Assembly (NCBI GenBank): GCA_905236605.1
Contig: CAJORD010000274.1
Span: forward strand, 1 to 6,451
Origin: an uncultured Synergistales bacterium
GTDB lineage: Bacteria; Synergistota; Synergistia; Synergistales; Aminobacteriaceae
Reading direction: 5' to 3'
Length of the DNA stretch: 6,451 nucleotides
Below the pieces are notes generated by a model. The model was given only the letters and a program-made list of their open reading frames with translations. It had not been told where the DNA came from and searched no databases. Positions 1-6,172 of this stretch are shown piece after piece. Position 1 is the first letter of the stretch. Each line of letters opens with the position of its first letter. Made by a program: the position numbers and the translations under genes.

Positions 1-819
1 ACCGTCAGTGAACGAATCCCGCCGCGAAAATCTATTCGAGAGAACGCGCAGTTGGAATTGTCTCACGTGATTTTACTTTGTGATGACGAACGACGCGATT
101 TAATCGAGCCGATAACTTTTTCGCGACACAGTATGAAAAAAATTTACGATTTCGATTTGATGTTCGATGGCGGAAATATAAAAGGCTGGCTAATTCGTGG
201 GGATCAGTCGCGCGCGTTGTCAATGAGAATAGACAGTTACATAAAACGAAAATCAAAAGAGCTTTCCGTAGTTTTTGCAGTCGGAGATGGAAATCACTCT
301 CTCGCAGCGGCGAAAGCTTGTTATGAATCCGGAGCTACGTCGCGTTATGCGATGGTCGAACTTGAAAATATTTATGATGATGCTTTGAAGTTTGAGCCTA
401 TTCATAGACTTATAAAAAATATTCCCGTCGAAGAAGTTCTAAATGAAATTCAAGATTCGATTTGCGTGAGTGCGTGGGGAATGAAGGACTCGTGGCCAAT
501 AAAATTTTATTCACGAGATAAAAGCGGCGTTATTAATATAGATAAGGCTAAAGGCGCATCGGCTTTGATAGTTTTGCAAAAGTATCTCGATGACAGCAAC
601 AGAAATTTTGAAATTGATTATATCCACGACACTGACGCATTGAAAAAATTATCGAGCTTAGAAAATTTTTTAGGTTTCGAGTTGCCGCCATTCGATGAAA
701 ATGCAAAGCGCGATTTCTTCAAAGTGATTTCAAAATCGGGAGTGCTGCCGCGAAAAACTTTTTCAATGGGGCACGCTCAAGAAAAAAGATATTATCTCGA
801 AGCCAGGGAAATTAAATAA
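1..819 (+). CDS. DUF1015 family protein, 5'-truncated by the window edge
   Basis: The frame is open from the first base, so this is the last 272 residues of a family that usually exceeds 400. The TTG at 52 is an internal Leu codon, not the start: the upstream residues (VSERIPPRKSIRENAQ) run straight into it and fit the family. Visible family marks are the VGDGNHS motif at 280-300, where many DUF1015 members have DGHHR, and the C-terminal GVLPRKTFSMG segment near 748-771 followed by an AQEKRYYLEAR-like end. The family (COG4198) is soluble and poorly characterised. Some members have been compared with the ParB-like fold of free serine kinase SerK, but no activity can be assigned from this fragment. 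Its stop codon overlaps the next ATG by one base (taATG), which suggests translational coupling with the exporter gene. The family call is confident; function is unknown. Confidence 0.85.
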   Translation, partial: TVSERIPPRKSIRENAQLELSHVILLCDDERRDLIEPITFSRHSMKKIYDFDLMFDGGNIKGWLIRGDQSRALSMRIDSYIKRKSKELSVVFAVGDGNHSLAAAKACYESGATSRYAMVELENIYDDALKFEPIHRLIKNIPVEEVLNEIQDSICVSAWGMKDSWPIKFYSRDKSGVINIDKAKGASALIVLQKYLDDSNRNFEIDYIHDTDALKKLSSLENFLGFELPPFDENAKRDFFKVISKSGVLPRKTFSMGHAQEKRYYLEAREIK

Positions 820-1685
820 TGCTAGCGGATTTAGGCTTGTTTTATTGCGCGTTCTTCTGGGGCGTGAGTTTTGTCAGCATGAAAATTTTAGTTGGATTTT
901 ATCCAACCTGCTGGATTTTATTTTTAAGATTCACGGCTGGGGCGGCGCTTATATATTTGTTTTTTCACAAGCGCGTCAATAAATCCATTGCTCACGATTT
1001 TAAAAGCGGAGTTGTGCTTGGATTTTTGCTTTTTCTTGCTTTAGTTACGCAGACTATTGGATTAAATTACATTGGCGGCGGCCGTTCGGCTTTTATATCT
1101 GCGACTTACGTTTTAATGGTGCCGCTGATAATCTGGGCTTTCAAAAAAATTTTCCCCGGTCGTGTAACTTTAATCGCCGCGTGCTTGTGTGTTTTAGGCA
1201 TGTATTTGCTGACGGGCGACGAAATGTCCGGAACTTTTAATTTTGGCGATTTCTTAACGGTCGTTTGCGCTTTAACTTTTGCCGTTCAAGTTATTTTAAT
1301 TGGAAAATACACACAAGGCTGCGATCCGATAACTTTAAGTTTTGCAGAATTTGTTTCGCTAGCGTTCTTTGCTCTCGTGAGTTCATTCTTATTTGAGACA
1401 CGCAAGGAATTATTAAATATTGAAAGTCTTTCGGAACTTTTATTCACGATAATCATGTGTACTTTTGGCTGCTATATGATTCAAATTTGCGCGCAAAAAT
1501 TTGTGAAGCCAGCCCGCGCTACAATAATCATGAGCCTTGAATCAGTGTTCGGACTTTTAAGTGGCGTAATTCTTCTGGGTGAAAAAGTTTCATTGCGAAG
1601 CGGCTTAGGTTGCATTTTAATTTTTGTCGCTGTGTTAGCCGCCGAGCTTGAGCCATTTATAAAACTGAAGCGTGCGAGGAGCTGA
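819..1685 (+). CDS. EamA/DMT-superfamily transporter (drug/metabolite exporter type)
   Basis: This 288-residue protein is the normal length for a two-domain EamA permease. About ten hydrophobic segments can be read, near residues 3-22, 30-49, 64-81, 88-108, 114-131, 142-162, 172-192, 206-226, 233-254 and 260-276. The first EamA repeat is marked by AFFWGVSFVSMK at the N-terminus and by the GLNYIGGGRSAFISATYVLMVPL region (residues 81-103). The second ends with the typical PARATIIMSLESVFG...LLGEKVS pattern (residues 231-259). Members are inner-membrane exporters of amino acids, metabolites or drugs; the substrate cannot be predicted. The ATG overlaps the DUF1015 stop by one base and has AGGGA at 805-809, nine bases upstream. 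The protein ends in a short basic cytoplasmic tail. The DUF1015-exporter pairing might mean a shared metabolite, but that is inference. Confidence 0.9.
   Translation: MLADLGLFYCAFFWGVSFVSMKILVGFYPTCWILFLRFTAGAALIYLFFHKRVNKSIAHDFKSGVVLGFLLFLALVTQTIGLNYIGGGRSAFISATYVLMVPLIIWAFKKIFPGRVTLIAACLCVLGMYLLTGDEMSGTFNFGDFLTVVCALTFAVQVILIGKYTQGCDPITLSFAEFVSLAFFALVSSFLFETRKELLNIESLSELLFTIIMCTFGCYMIQICAQKFVKPARATIIMSLESVFGLLSGVILLGEKVSLRSGLGCILIFVAVLAAELEPFIKLKRARS
1676..1681 (+). promoter_or_regulatory. Shine-Dalgarno sequence that fixes the TTG start of the DUF3084 gene
   Basis: GAGGAG lies at 1676-1681, inside the end of the exporter gene, nine bases before TTG 1691. The first in-frame ATG is dozens of codons later and would remove the first membrane helix, so the TTG is the supported start. 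Confidence 0.75.
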
Positions 1686-1690
1686 AGATT

Positions 1691-2809
1691 TTGTTTAGTG
1701 ATTTTCTGACGGGCACAAACTGGCTTTTAATTCTTTCTTTGATTTTCGGAAGCGCTGCGCTTGCTGTGCTTGGTGATTCGCTAGGCTCGAAGTATGGCAA
1801 GAAAAGAATTTCTTTATTCGGCTTGCGTCCGAAGCGAACTAGTCAATTAATCACGGCTCTGACGGGAGCGTTTACGGCCGTCGGGATTTTGTCGGTTATG
1901 TCCGTGTTTTCGCAGGACGTTCGCACGGCGTTATTCGGAATGAAATTATTACGTCAACAGATGTACGATTTACAATTTCAGCTTAACCGAAGCGAAGAGA
2001 ATACCGCGGAAATGCGTGCAAGTCTTGCGGAAGCGTCGGCAAATCTCGAGCTAACAGGCTTTGAACTCGACGCAATGAAGAACGATAAATTAATTCTCGA
2101 GCAAGAAAAAGAAGAGCTCGAAGCCTCGTTGAAAATCATGCGTGAGGAGTCCGAGCAACTGAAACACGACTTGAAAGCCATGAAGAGCGAATCCATAGCG
2201 TTAAGTGCGAATGTCTTATTAGCACAAGGAGCCTTTGAGCCGGGATTGACTCATGCCGAGGTCATTGAAGGATTGAACGCTTTGAAGCAACAAGTTAGAT
2301 TAAATGTTTTGTCTATAATCTCGAATCACTCTTTCACGCGTCTGCGCGACATTCCAATTAATTTTGACCCAGAAATAGAAGCTGCTTTGATTAACGAGCT
2401 TGAAAGCTCCGATATTCGTCAATATGTTCGCGCACTGTCCGGCGAAAATTACACTTTAGGCGAAAATTTGAAAATCAGCGTTTCTCTTCAAAACGGCCCG
2501 AGCGTCATCACGTATCACGACGGCGAAGCAGTCTATCGAAAATTTTTCATGAACGATCGCGAAGCCTCAAATACAACTCCCGAAGAAATTTTGCATGTCT
2601 TCTTGCGTGAACTCCGAAACAAAGTTATAAATGATGGAATCTTGCCCGACCCTGCCACTAATAACGTAGGAACTCTCGACGGAGAAACTTTTTTTGAAAC
2701 TGTTGAAAAACTTTCTGACATAAACACGCCTGTTATAATCAGCGCGATAGCCTCCGGCGATATTTATACAGAAGGCCCGGTAGTGATTGATATTATTTTT
2801 GAGGAGTGA
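1691..2809 (+). CDS. DUF3084 domain protein: two membrane helices plus long coiled coil
   Basis: This 372-residue protein starts at TTG. It has hydrophobic helices at about residues 11-28 and 52-74, separated by the family signature GDSLGSKYGKKRISLFGLRP (residues 28-47). SQDVRTALFG (74-83) follows. Residues about 85-175 are rich in Glu, Lys, Leu and Ala with heptad-like spacing, a strong coiled-coil candidate. The C-terminal half (about 185-372) appears to be a folded alpha/beta domain ending in VVIDIIFEE. The likely topology is two inner-membrane helices with the coiled coil and C-terminal domain on one side; which side is not clear from sequence. DUF3084 proteins have no established function and are known mainly from cyanobacteria and diderm Firmicutes. 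Five bases separate the gene from the exporter stop. Its own stop overlaps the Shine-Dalgarno region of the next gene. Family confidence is high. Confidence 0.88.
   Translation: MFSDFLTGTNWLLILSLIFGSAALAVLGDSLGSKYGKKRISLFGLRPKRTSQLITALTGAFTAVGILSVMSVFSQDVRTALFGMKLLRQQMYDLQFQLNRSEENTAEMRASLAEASANLELTGFELDAMKNDKLILEQEKEELEASLKIMREESEQLKHDLKAMKSESIALSANVLLAQGAFEPGLTHAEVIEGLNALKQQVRLNVLSIISNHSFTRLRDIPINFDPEIEAALINELESSDIRQYVRALSGENYTLGENLKISVSLQNGPSVITYHDGEAVYRKFFMNDREASNTTPEEILHVFLRELRNKVINDGILPDPATNNVGTLDGETFFETVEKLSDINTPVIISAIASGDIYTEGPVVIDIIFEE
2731..2739 (+). promoter_or_regulatory. Candidate extended -10 promoter for the toxin-antitoxin pair
   Basis: TGTTATAAT at 2731-2739 is a perfect extended -10 element (TGnTATAAT), placed about 75 bases before the ATG at 2815. 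CTGACA at 2715-2720 resembles a -35 box, but the spacer is only 13 bases, so promoter activity would rest on the extended -10. The site lies inside the DUF3084 coding region, as expected if the cassette brings its own promoter. In AT-rich coding sequence this could arise by chance. Confidence 0.3.
2801..2806 (+). promoter_or_regulatory. Shine-Dalgarno sequence that decides the start of the small antitoxin-like gene
   Basis: GAGGAG at 2801-2806 overlaps the last codons of the DUF3084 gene and is eight bases from ATG 2815. The alternative in-frame GTG at 2806 lies within this element and therefore cannot use it, so ATG 2815 is preferred. Confidence 0.7.
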
Positions 2810-2814
2810 AAAGT

Positions 2815-2997
2815 ATGTTATCGAAATTTGATGAAATTCAACAAAATACCTCTGTGAAAAAAAGAAAGGAAGTCTTAGAAGAACTTCGCGGCGCTCTTTC
2901 AGAGTATGCGAGACCCGAACTTCTTGACCTTAAAAATGGGGTATGGGAACGCACCATACTGAACAGATGTGTCGAAAATGCTTTTGCTAGACGCTAA
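2815..2997 (+). CDS. Small protein of unknown family, candidate antitoxin for the downstream PIN toxin
   Basis: From ATG 2815 this encodes 60 residues, charged and apparently mostly helical: a Lys/Arg/Glu-rich N-terminal half (VKKRKEVLEELRGALSEYA), then RPELLDLKNGVWER and a short ILNRCVENAFARR tail. I do not recognise the family. I see no AbrB (SpoVT-like) swapped-hairpin pattern and no clear ribbon-helix-helix start, the usual DNA-binding folds of PIN-toxin antitoxins. The antitoxin role is inferred from position and size: it lies directly upstream of a PIN gene, overlaps it by 20 bases, and is the size expected of such a partner. A strong Shine-Dalgarno supports real translation, whereas the toxin start has none, which would favour antitoxin excess. 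It could instead be a shortened antitoxin or an unrelated small protein. Confidence 0.55.
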   Translation: MLSKFDEIQQNTSVKKRKEVLEELRGALSEYARPELLDLKNGVWERTILNRCVENAFARR

Positions 2998-3361
2998 TGT
3001 AATACCTCGTTATCTCTTAGAAGATAACGAGGAAATGACAGAAAAGGCCAAGGAATATATTAGGCGTGATGATGCTTTTGTTACTACAGAAGTCATAGGG
3101 GAAGTTATCTATGTTCTTCAAAAATTTTATTTATTAGAACGTAATAAAATTTCGTCCCTGTTGATAGGAATTACGAGTTTGGTAAATGTTGATGACGCCC
3201 AACTGATCACCCTTGCGCTTGAAATTTTCGGACGAACAAATTTAGATTTTGTTGATTGCGTTCTTTTCGCTTATCATAAATTGCTCGGTTTTGAAATTGC
3301 GACTTTTGACAAGCAACTTATAAAATTAATATCAAGAGCAGACGCTGAAGAAGAATCATGA
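2978..3361 (+). CDS. PIN-domain ribonuclease, probable VapC-like toxin
   Basis: This 127-residue protein has the full PIN layout. Starting from ATG 2978, the acidic metal-binding positions are Asp5 in MLLLDANVI, Glu42 in VIGEVIYVL, Asp93 in LDFVDCVLFAY and Asp111 in the ATFDKQL end motif. All four are present, so the nuclease is probably active. PIN toxins are Mg/Mn-dependent RNases that cut tRNA, rRNA or mRNA and are held in check by a partner antitoxin; the RNA target here cannot be told. GTG 2969 is an alternative start three codons upstream, but neither start has a good Shine-Dalgarno. Translation probably depends on coupling to the preceding small gene, which it overlaps by 20 bases. The gene ends in ATGA shared with rnhA. 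A perfect hairpin lies at 3005-3032 within the early codons. Confidence 0.85.
   Translation: MLLLDANVIPRYLLEDNEEMTEKAKEYIRRDDAFVTTEVIGEVIYVLQKFYLLERNKISSLLIGITSLVNVDDAQLITLALEIFGRTNLDFVDCVLFAYHKLLGFEIATFDKQLIKLISRADAEEES
3005..3032. repeat. Perfect 11-bp inverted repeat with 6-base loop inside the toxin gene
   Basis: CCTCGTTATCT (3005-3015) and AGATAACGAGG (3022-3032) are exact reverse complements around CTTAGA. In RNA this is a strong hairpin starting ten codons into the PIN frame. It is followed by AAATGACA, not a T-run, so it is not a terminator. It could lower translation of the toxin, mark an RNA processing site or be a protein-binding operator. Confidence 0.7.
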
Positions 3362-3801
3362 ATCCACACGTGATAATTTACACTGACGGCGGCGCGTCTC
3401 CTAATCCTGGCACAGGCGGCTGGGCAGCGATTTTATATTCTCAAAAGCACGAGGCCAAGCGCGAAATTTCCGGTGGCGAACTCAACACCACTAACAACAG
3501 AATGGAAATCACCGCGGCTATTAAGGCTCTCGAAGCTCTGAAAACTCCTTGCGACGTCGATTTATATACGGACTCGGCGTATCTTTGCAACACGTTCGAG
3601 AAAAAATGGATCGTTAAATGGCAGAAAAATAAATGGAAAAGTTCGACCGGCGAAGTCTTGAATCGCGACTTATGGGAAATTTTATTGAAGCTCACAAAAA
3701 TTCATAATGTTTCTTGGCACCATGTTAAAGGCCACGCCGACGACGAATTAAATAATAGATGTGATGAACTCGTTCAAAGAGCACGCGAAGAACTTCGCTG
3801 A
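3358..3801 (+). CDS. rnhA: Ribonuclease HI
   Basis: This 147-residue protein is a standard-length RNase HI, which cuts the RNA strand of RNA-DNA hybrids (R-loops and lagging-strand primer remnants) in the cytoplasm. The active-site residues of the family are all visible: Asp10 in IYTDGGASPNPG, Glu50 in NNRMEITAAI, Asp72 in LYTDSAY and Asp136 in NNRCDEL, plus the catalytic-loop His126 in HHVKGHADD. The basic, Trp-rich handle region typical of the proteobacterial form is present (KKWIVKWQKNKWK, residues 82-94), so it is not a handle-less variant. The start ATG shares ATGA with the PIN gene stop and has only a weak GAAGAAG element upstream, which suggests coupling. The 3' end overlaps the ComF gene by 38 bases. 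Confidence 0.97.
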   Translation: MNPHVIIYTDGGASPNPGTGGWAAILYSQKHEAKREISGGELNTTNNRMEITAAIKALEALKTPCDVDLYTDSAYLCNTFEKKWIVKWQKNKWKSSTGEVLNRDLWEILLKLTKIHNVSWHHVKGHADDELNNRCDELVQRAREELR

Positions 3802-4402
3802 AATTTTTTTACACTTTCTATGGCCCGTCAGTTGTCCTGTCTGTGGACGCCCTGCCGAAATAATTTGTCCCGAATGCGCAAAAAAACTTTTTGCCGACGA
3901 AATCATAAACAAAAAACTTGAATCTCTCGAAATTTTTTCGGCCGCATGGTATCACACAAGTATTAATAAATTAATTTCTGACTTCAAATATTCAGGTTAT
4001 CGCGCTCTATGTCGGCCAATCGGTCAGGCAATGGCAAATTTTTTCGAGAAGCCCAAGGTCGATAGGCTTGTGCCCGTGCCGTTACACTTAAAGAGTACTC
4101 GAAAATATAATCAGGCTCTCGAACTTGCGAAGGGCTTGAGCGACGTTTGGAAAATTGAAATTTTTGATGACGCTGAATGGTCGCGAATAATGCCGCGGCG
4201 CGCAGGTCTCGAAGCCTCCGAACGAATGAAATTAAAATCTGATTCTTTTATAATTCCCAAAAATATACACGGTCTTAATGTTGCGATAGTCGATGACGTT
4301 TGCACAACCGGAATGACTTTATTAAGATTTTCGCAGGCTTGTGAAACTTCCGGCGCTTATGTTCGTGGTGCTTATACTCTTGCGACTGTCAGCGAATATT
4401 AA
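3764..4402 (+). CDS. ComF family protein (zinc ribbon plus phosphoribosyltransferase fold)
   Basis: From ATG 3764 this is 212 residues; GTG 3761 would add one. The N-terminus carries a four-cysteine zinc-binding motif, CPVCG...CPEC, with cysteines at residues 24, 27, 35 and 38. A central segment with VPVPLH and RKYNQALELAKGL (about 103-125) follows. The PRPP-type loop is VAIVDDVCTTGMTL (about 173-186), with the paired Asp and the TTG turn intact. ComF proteins are cytoplasmic and needed for transformation in Bacillus and Haemophilus, where they act with the DNA-import helicase/PriA side of uptake; many organisms carry them without known competence. The start lies 38 bases inside rnhA, with no clear Shine-Dalgarno. 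No later start would keep the first CPVC, so the overlap is real. No other competence gene is in view. Confidence 0.92.
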   Translation: MNSFKEHAKNFAEIFLHFLWPVSCPVCGRPAEIICPECAKKLFADEIINKKLESLEIFSAAWYHTSINKLISDFKYSGYRALCRPIGQAMANFFEKPKVDRLVPVPLHLKSTRKYNQALELAKGLSDVWKIEIFDDAEWSRIMPRRAGLEASERMKLKSDSFIIPKNIHGLNVAIVDDVCTTGMTLLRFSQACETSGAYVRGAYTLATVSEY

Positions 4403-4409
4403 TAACACG

Positions 4410-4415
4410 AAAGGA
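4410..4415 (+). promoter_or_regulatory. Shine-Dalgarno sequence supporting the TTG start of murJ
   Basis: AAAGGA at 4410-4415 lies in the 25-base gap after the ComF gene, 12 bases before TTG 4428, slightly long but usable. The next in-frame ATG (4458) would be over 40 bases away, so TTG is the better start. Confidence 0.55.
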
Positions 4416-4427
4416 CGTTAAAAAATT

Positions 4428-5975
4428 TTGCATAATGAAGAAAATAAAAATCCTTCAATGATTCGTCATGCCGTCATGATGATGGCGGGAACTTTTTTAA
4501 GCCGGATTCTTGGACTTGCGCGCGAGATTTTAGTAGCGGCGTACTTCGGAGCTACAGGCAGCATGGACGCCTTCAACGTCGCTTATACGCTTTCAAATTT
4601 AGCGCGGCAGTTATTAGCCGAAGGAGCATTATCGGCGGCGTTTGTTCCGGTGTTCTCGAAAATTTTGAACACGAGCCGCGAAAAGGCGATCGCTCTTGCG
4701 CGTCAGACGATGACAATTTTATTATTTGCTACGTGCTTAGTAGTTGCACTTGGAATTTATTTTGCGCCCGCGCTTGTTAATATCATGGCGCCGGGATTTG
4801 ACGCTGCTAATCACGAACTCGCTGTAAGCATGACGCGAGGAATGTTTCCATTTTTAATTTTTATTTCGCTTGAAGCGTTGACGATGGGCGAGTTAAATAG
4901 CCTAGGCTCGTTTTTTATTCCCGCGTTGTCGCCGGCGTTTAGCAATTTGGCATTTATAATCACGGCTCCGTTTTTTGCAGCGCGTTTTGGAGTTTACGGT
5001 CTTGCTTATTCAGTTTTATGCGGAGGCTTTGCGCATTTTATAACGCAATGGCTGTGGGGATTTAAGATGAAAGCGGTTTTGTATCCAACGCGGCCAGACA
5101 TGAAAGACAATAATCTAAAGCAGATTATGAAATTATTTTTGCCATACGCGGCCGGACTTTCTTTGAACCAAGTGAATCCGATTATAAGCCGAATGCTTGG
5201 GTCGTTCTTGCAAGAAGGAAGTATTTCGGTCTTAAATTACTCAAACAGGATTTTGCAGCTACCTTTAGGCTTGTTTGTGATAGCGATTTCGCAGGCAGTT
5301 TTGCCACAACTCGCGCGCGCCAAGACCGACGAAGAATTTACGGACGTTTTGCGGCAGGCTGTGAGATTTACATTATTTGTAGTTTTGCCAGCATCGCTTG
5401 GATTAATAGAGATTTCTCGCGAATTTGTTCATTTAGTTTTCGTGCGCGGTCAGTTTAACGCGTGGGCGTGGGACGCAACGACTTCGACACTTGCTCTAAG
5501 CATGTTAGGACTTCCGGGCATGGCTTGCTCTACGGTGATAATGCGTGCGCTGTATGCTCTTTCAATGCCGCGGCAAGCTTTCAAAGTAACTTTGTTCAGC
5601 GTGATTTCAACGGCGATTTTTTCATTAATTCTTGTTTATCCGATGAGCTATAACGGCCTTGCGCTTGCGCCGGGGATTGCGTTTACGTTGTCGGGAATGT
5701 TGGGCCTGTATTACGTGAAGAAAAAATTGAATCGGCCTCTGAAAATTATTACAAAAAAATTTTTCTGGGATTATTTAATCGCGTTGGCTGTGCTTGACGC
5801 TTCGATAATTATTTTCAAATTCGCTTTGCCTTATAACGCAGCTTCAAGTTTGTTAATTCGAGCTTCGTGGTGCGTGGGGGTGATAGCGTTAGCGGCTTTA
5901 ATGTATTCGTTTGCGACAATTAAAATGAAATTTGAAGAATGGAATTTATTAAAACAGGCTTTTAACAAAAAATAA
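4428..5975 (+). CDS. murJ: Lipid II flippase MurJ (MviN family)
   Basis: This 515-residue polytopic inner-membrane protein has about fourteen hydrophobic segments, the usual MurJ size. MurJ moves the peptidoglycan precursor lipid II from the inner to the outer face of the cytoplasmic membrane. The N-terminal signature is clear: GTFLSRILGLAREILVAAYFG, MDAF, LSNLARQLLAEGALSAAFVPVF (residues 21-76). Conserved charged cavity residues appear as Arg26, Arg32, Asp47 and Arg60, matching from memory Arg18, Arg24, Asp39 and Arg52 of E. coli MurJ. In helix 8, YSNRILQLPLGLF (271-283) supplies Arg274, the likely counterpart of E. coli Arg270. The short soluble N-terminal tail (HNEENKNPS) is unremarkable. 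The gene is last in the cluster, 25 bases after the ComF gene, and is followed 12 bases later by a terminator hairpin. Confidence 0.95.
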   Translation: MHNEENKNPSMIRHAVMMMAGTFLSRILGLAREILVAAYFGATGSMDAFNVAYTLSNLARQLLAEGALSAAFVPVFSKILNTSREKAIALARQTMTILLFATCLVVALGIYFAPALVNIMAPGFDAANHELAVSMTRGMFPFLIFISLEALTMGELNSLGSFFIPALSPAFSNLAFIITAPFFAARFGVYGLAYSVLCGGFAHFITQWLWGFKMKAVLYPTRPDMKDNNLKQIMKLFLPYAAGLSLNQVNPIISRMLGSFLQEGSISVLNYSNRILQLPLGLFVIAISQAVLPQLARAKTDEEFTDVLRQAVRFTLFVVLPASLGLIEISREFVHLVFVRGQFNAWAWDATTSTLALSMLGLPGMACSTVIMRALYALSMPRQAFKVTLFSVISTAIFSLILVYPMSYNGLALAPGIAFTLSGMLGLYYVKKKLNRPLKIITKKFFWDYLIALAVLDASIIIFKFALPYNAASSLLIRASWCVGVIALAALMYSFATIKMKFEEWNLLKQAFNKK

Positions 5976-5987
5976 AAATAAAAAATT

Positions 5988-6024
5988 AATCAGTCGCTGC
6001 TAAAAATCGCAACGGCTGATTTTT
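5988..6024 (+). terminator. Rho-independent terminator after murJ
   Basis: AATCAGTCGCTGC (5988-6000) pairs with GCAACGGCTGATT (6009-6021) around an 8-base loop. The 13-position stem has one G-U pair and one C-A mismatch. It runs into TTTTT at 6020-6024. The A-rich run on the left (about 5976-5985) could let it work in the other direction too. It closes the cluster. Confidence 0.8.
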
Positions 6025-6030
6025 ATATCT

Positions 6031-6156
6031 ATTTCCTTTTCAATAGCACGAAGCCCAGATCCGTTTTATTCTCCCGCTAATCAAGCTTATGTTTTAAAGT
6101 CCGTGCAAGAATTACGTGAAGGCAAAGGACAAGTTCATGAATTAATCGAGGCTTAG
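6031..6156 (+). pseudogene. C-terminal remnant of a RelB/DinJ-type antitoxin
   Basis: The frame ending at TAG 6154-6156 reads ISFSIARSPDPFYSPANQ, then AYVLKSVQELREGKGQVHEL and IEA. The DPFYS.AN start, the helix with a GKG turn and the HELIE end are the pattern I associate with the C-terminal, toxin-binding half of RelB/DinJ-family antitoxins. The N-terminal ribbon-helix-helix half is absent. There is no start codon or Shine-Dalgarno, and the frame closes upstream at the TAA at 6001-6003, inside the terminator loop. No RelE/YafQ-type toxin follows. The most likely reading is a truncated leftover whose front was lost when it came to lie behind murJ. The family call rests on remembered motifs. 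Confidence 0.55.
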
Positions 6157-6172
6157 CGATGTCATTATTACG

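Noticed and set aside
52..54. TTG 52 as the start of the first gene
   Set aside because: The frame is open to base 1 and the upstream residues fit the DUF1015 family, so the gene is cut by the window edge.
1978..2196. Reverse-strand Ser-rich frame opposite the DUF3084 coiled coil
   Set aside because: Ser/Phe-rich composition is the typical antisense reading of a Glu/Lys-rich coiled coil; no start signal or domain.
2806..2808. GTG 2806 as the start of the small antitoxin-like gene
   Set aside because: It overlaps the Shine-Dalgarno itself; ATG 2815 has correct spacing.
3005..3032. Hairpin as an intrinsic terminator or attenuator
   Set aside because: No T-run follows and it lies inside an intact reading frame.
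5462..5653. 63-codon forward frame inside murJ
   Set aside because: It lies fully within the murJ frame, which is strongly supported, and shows no motif.
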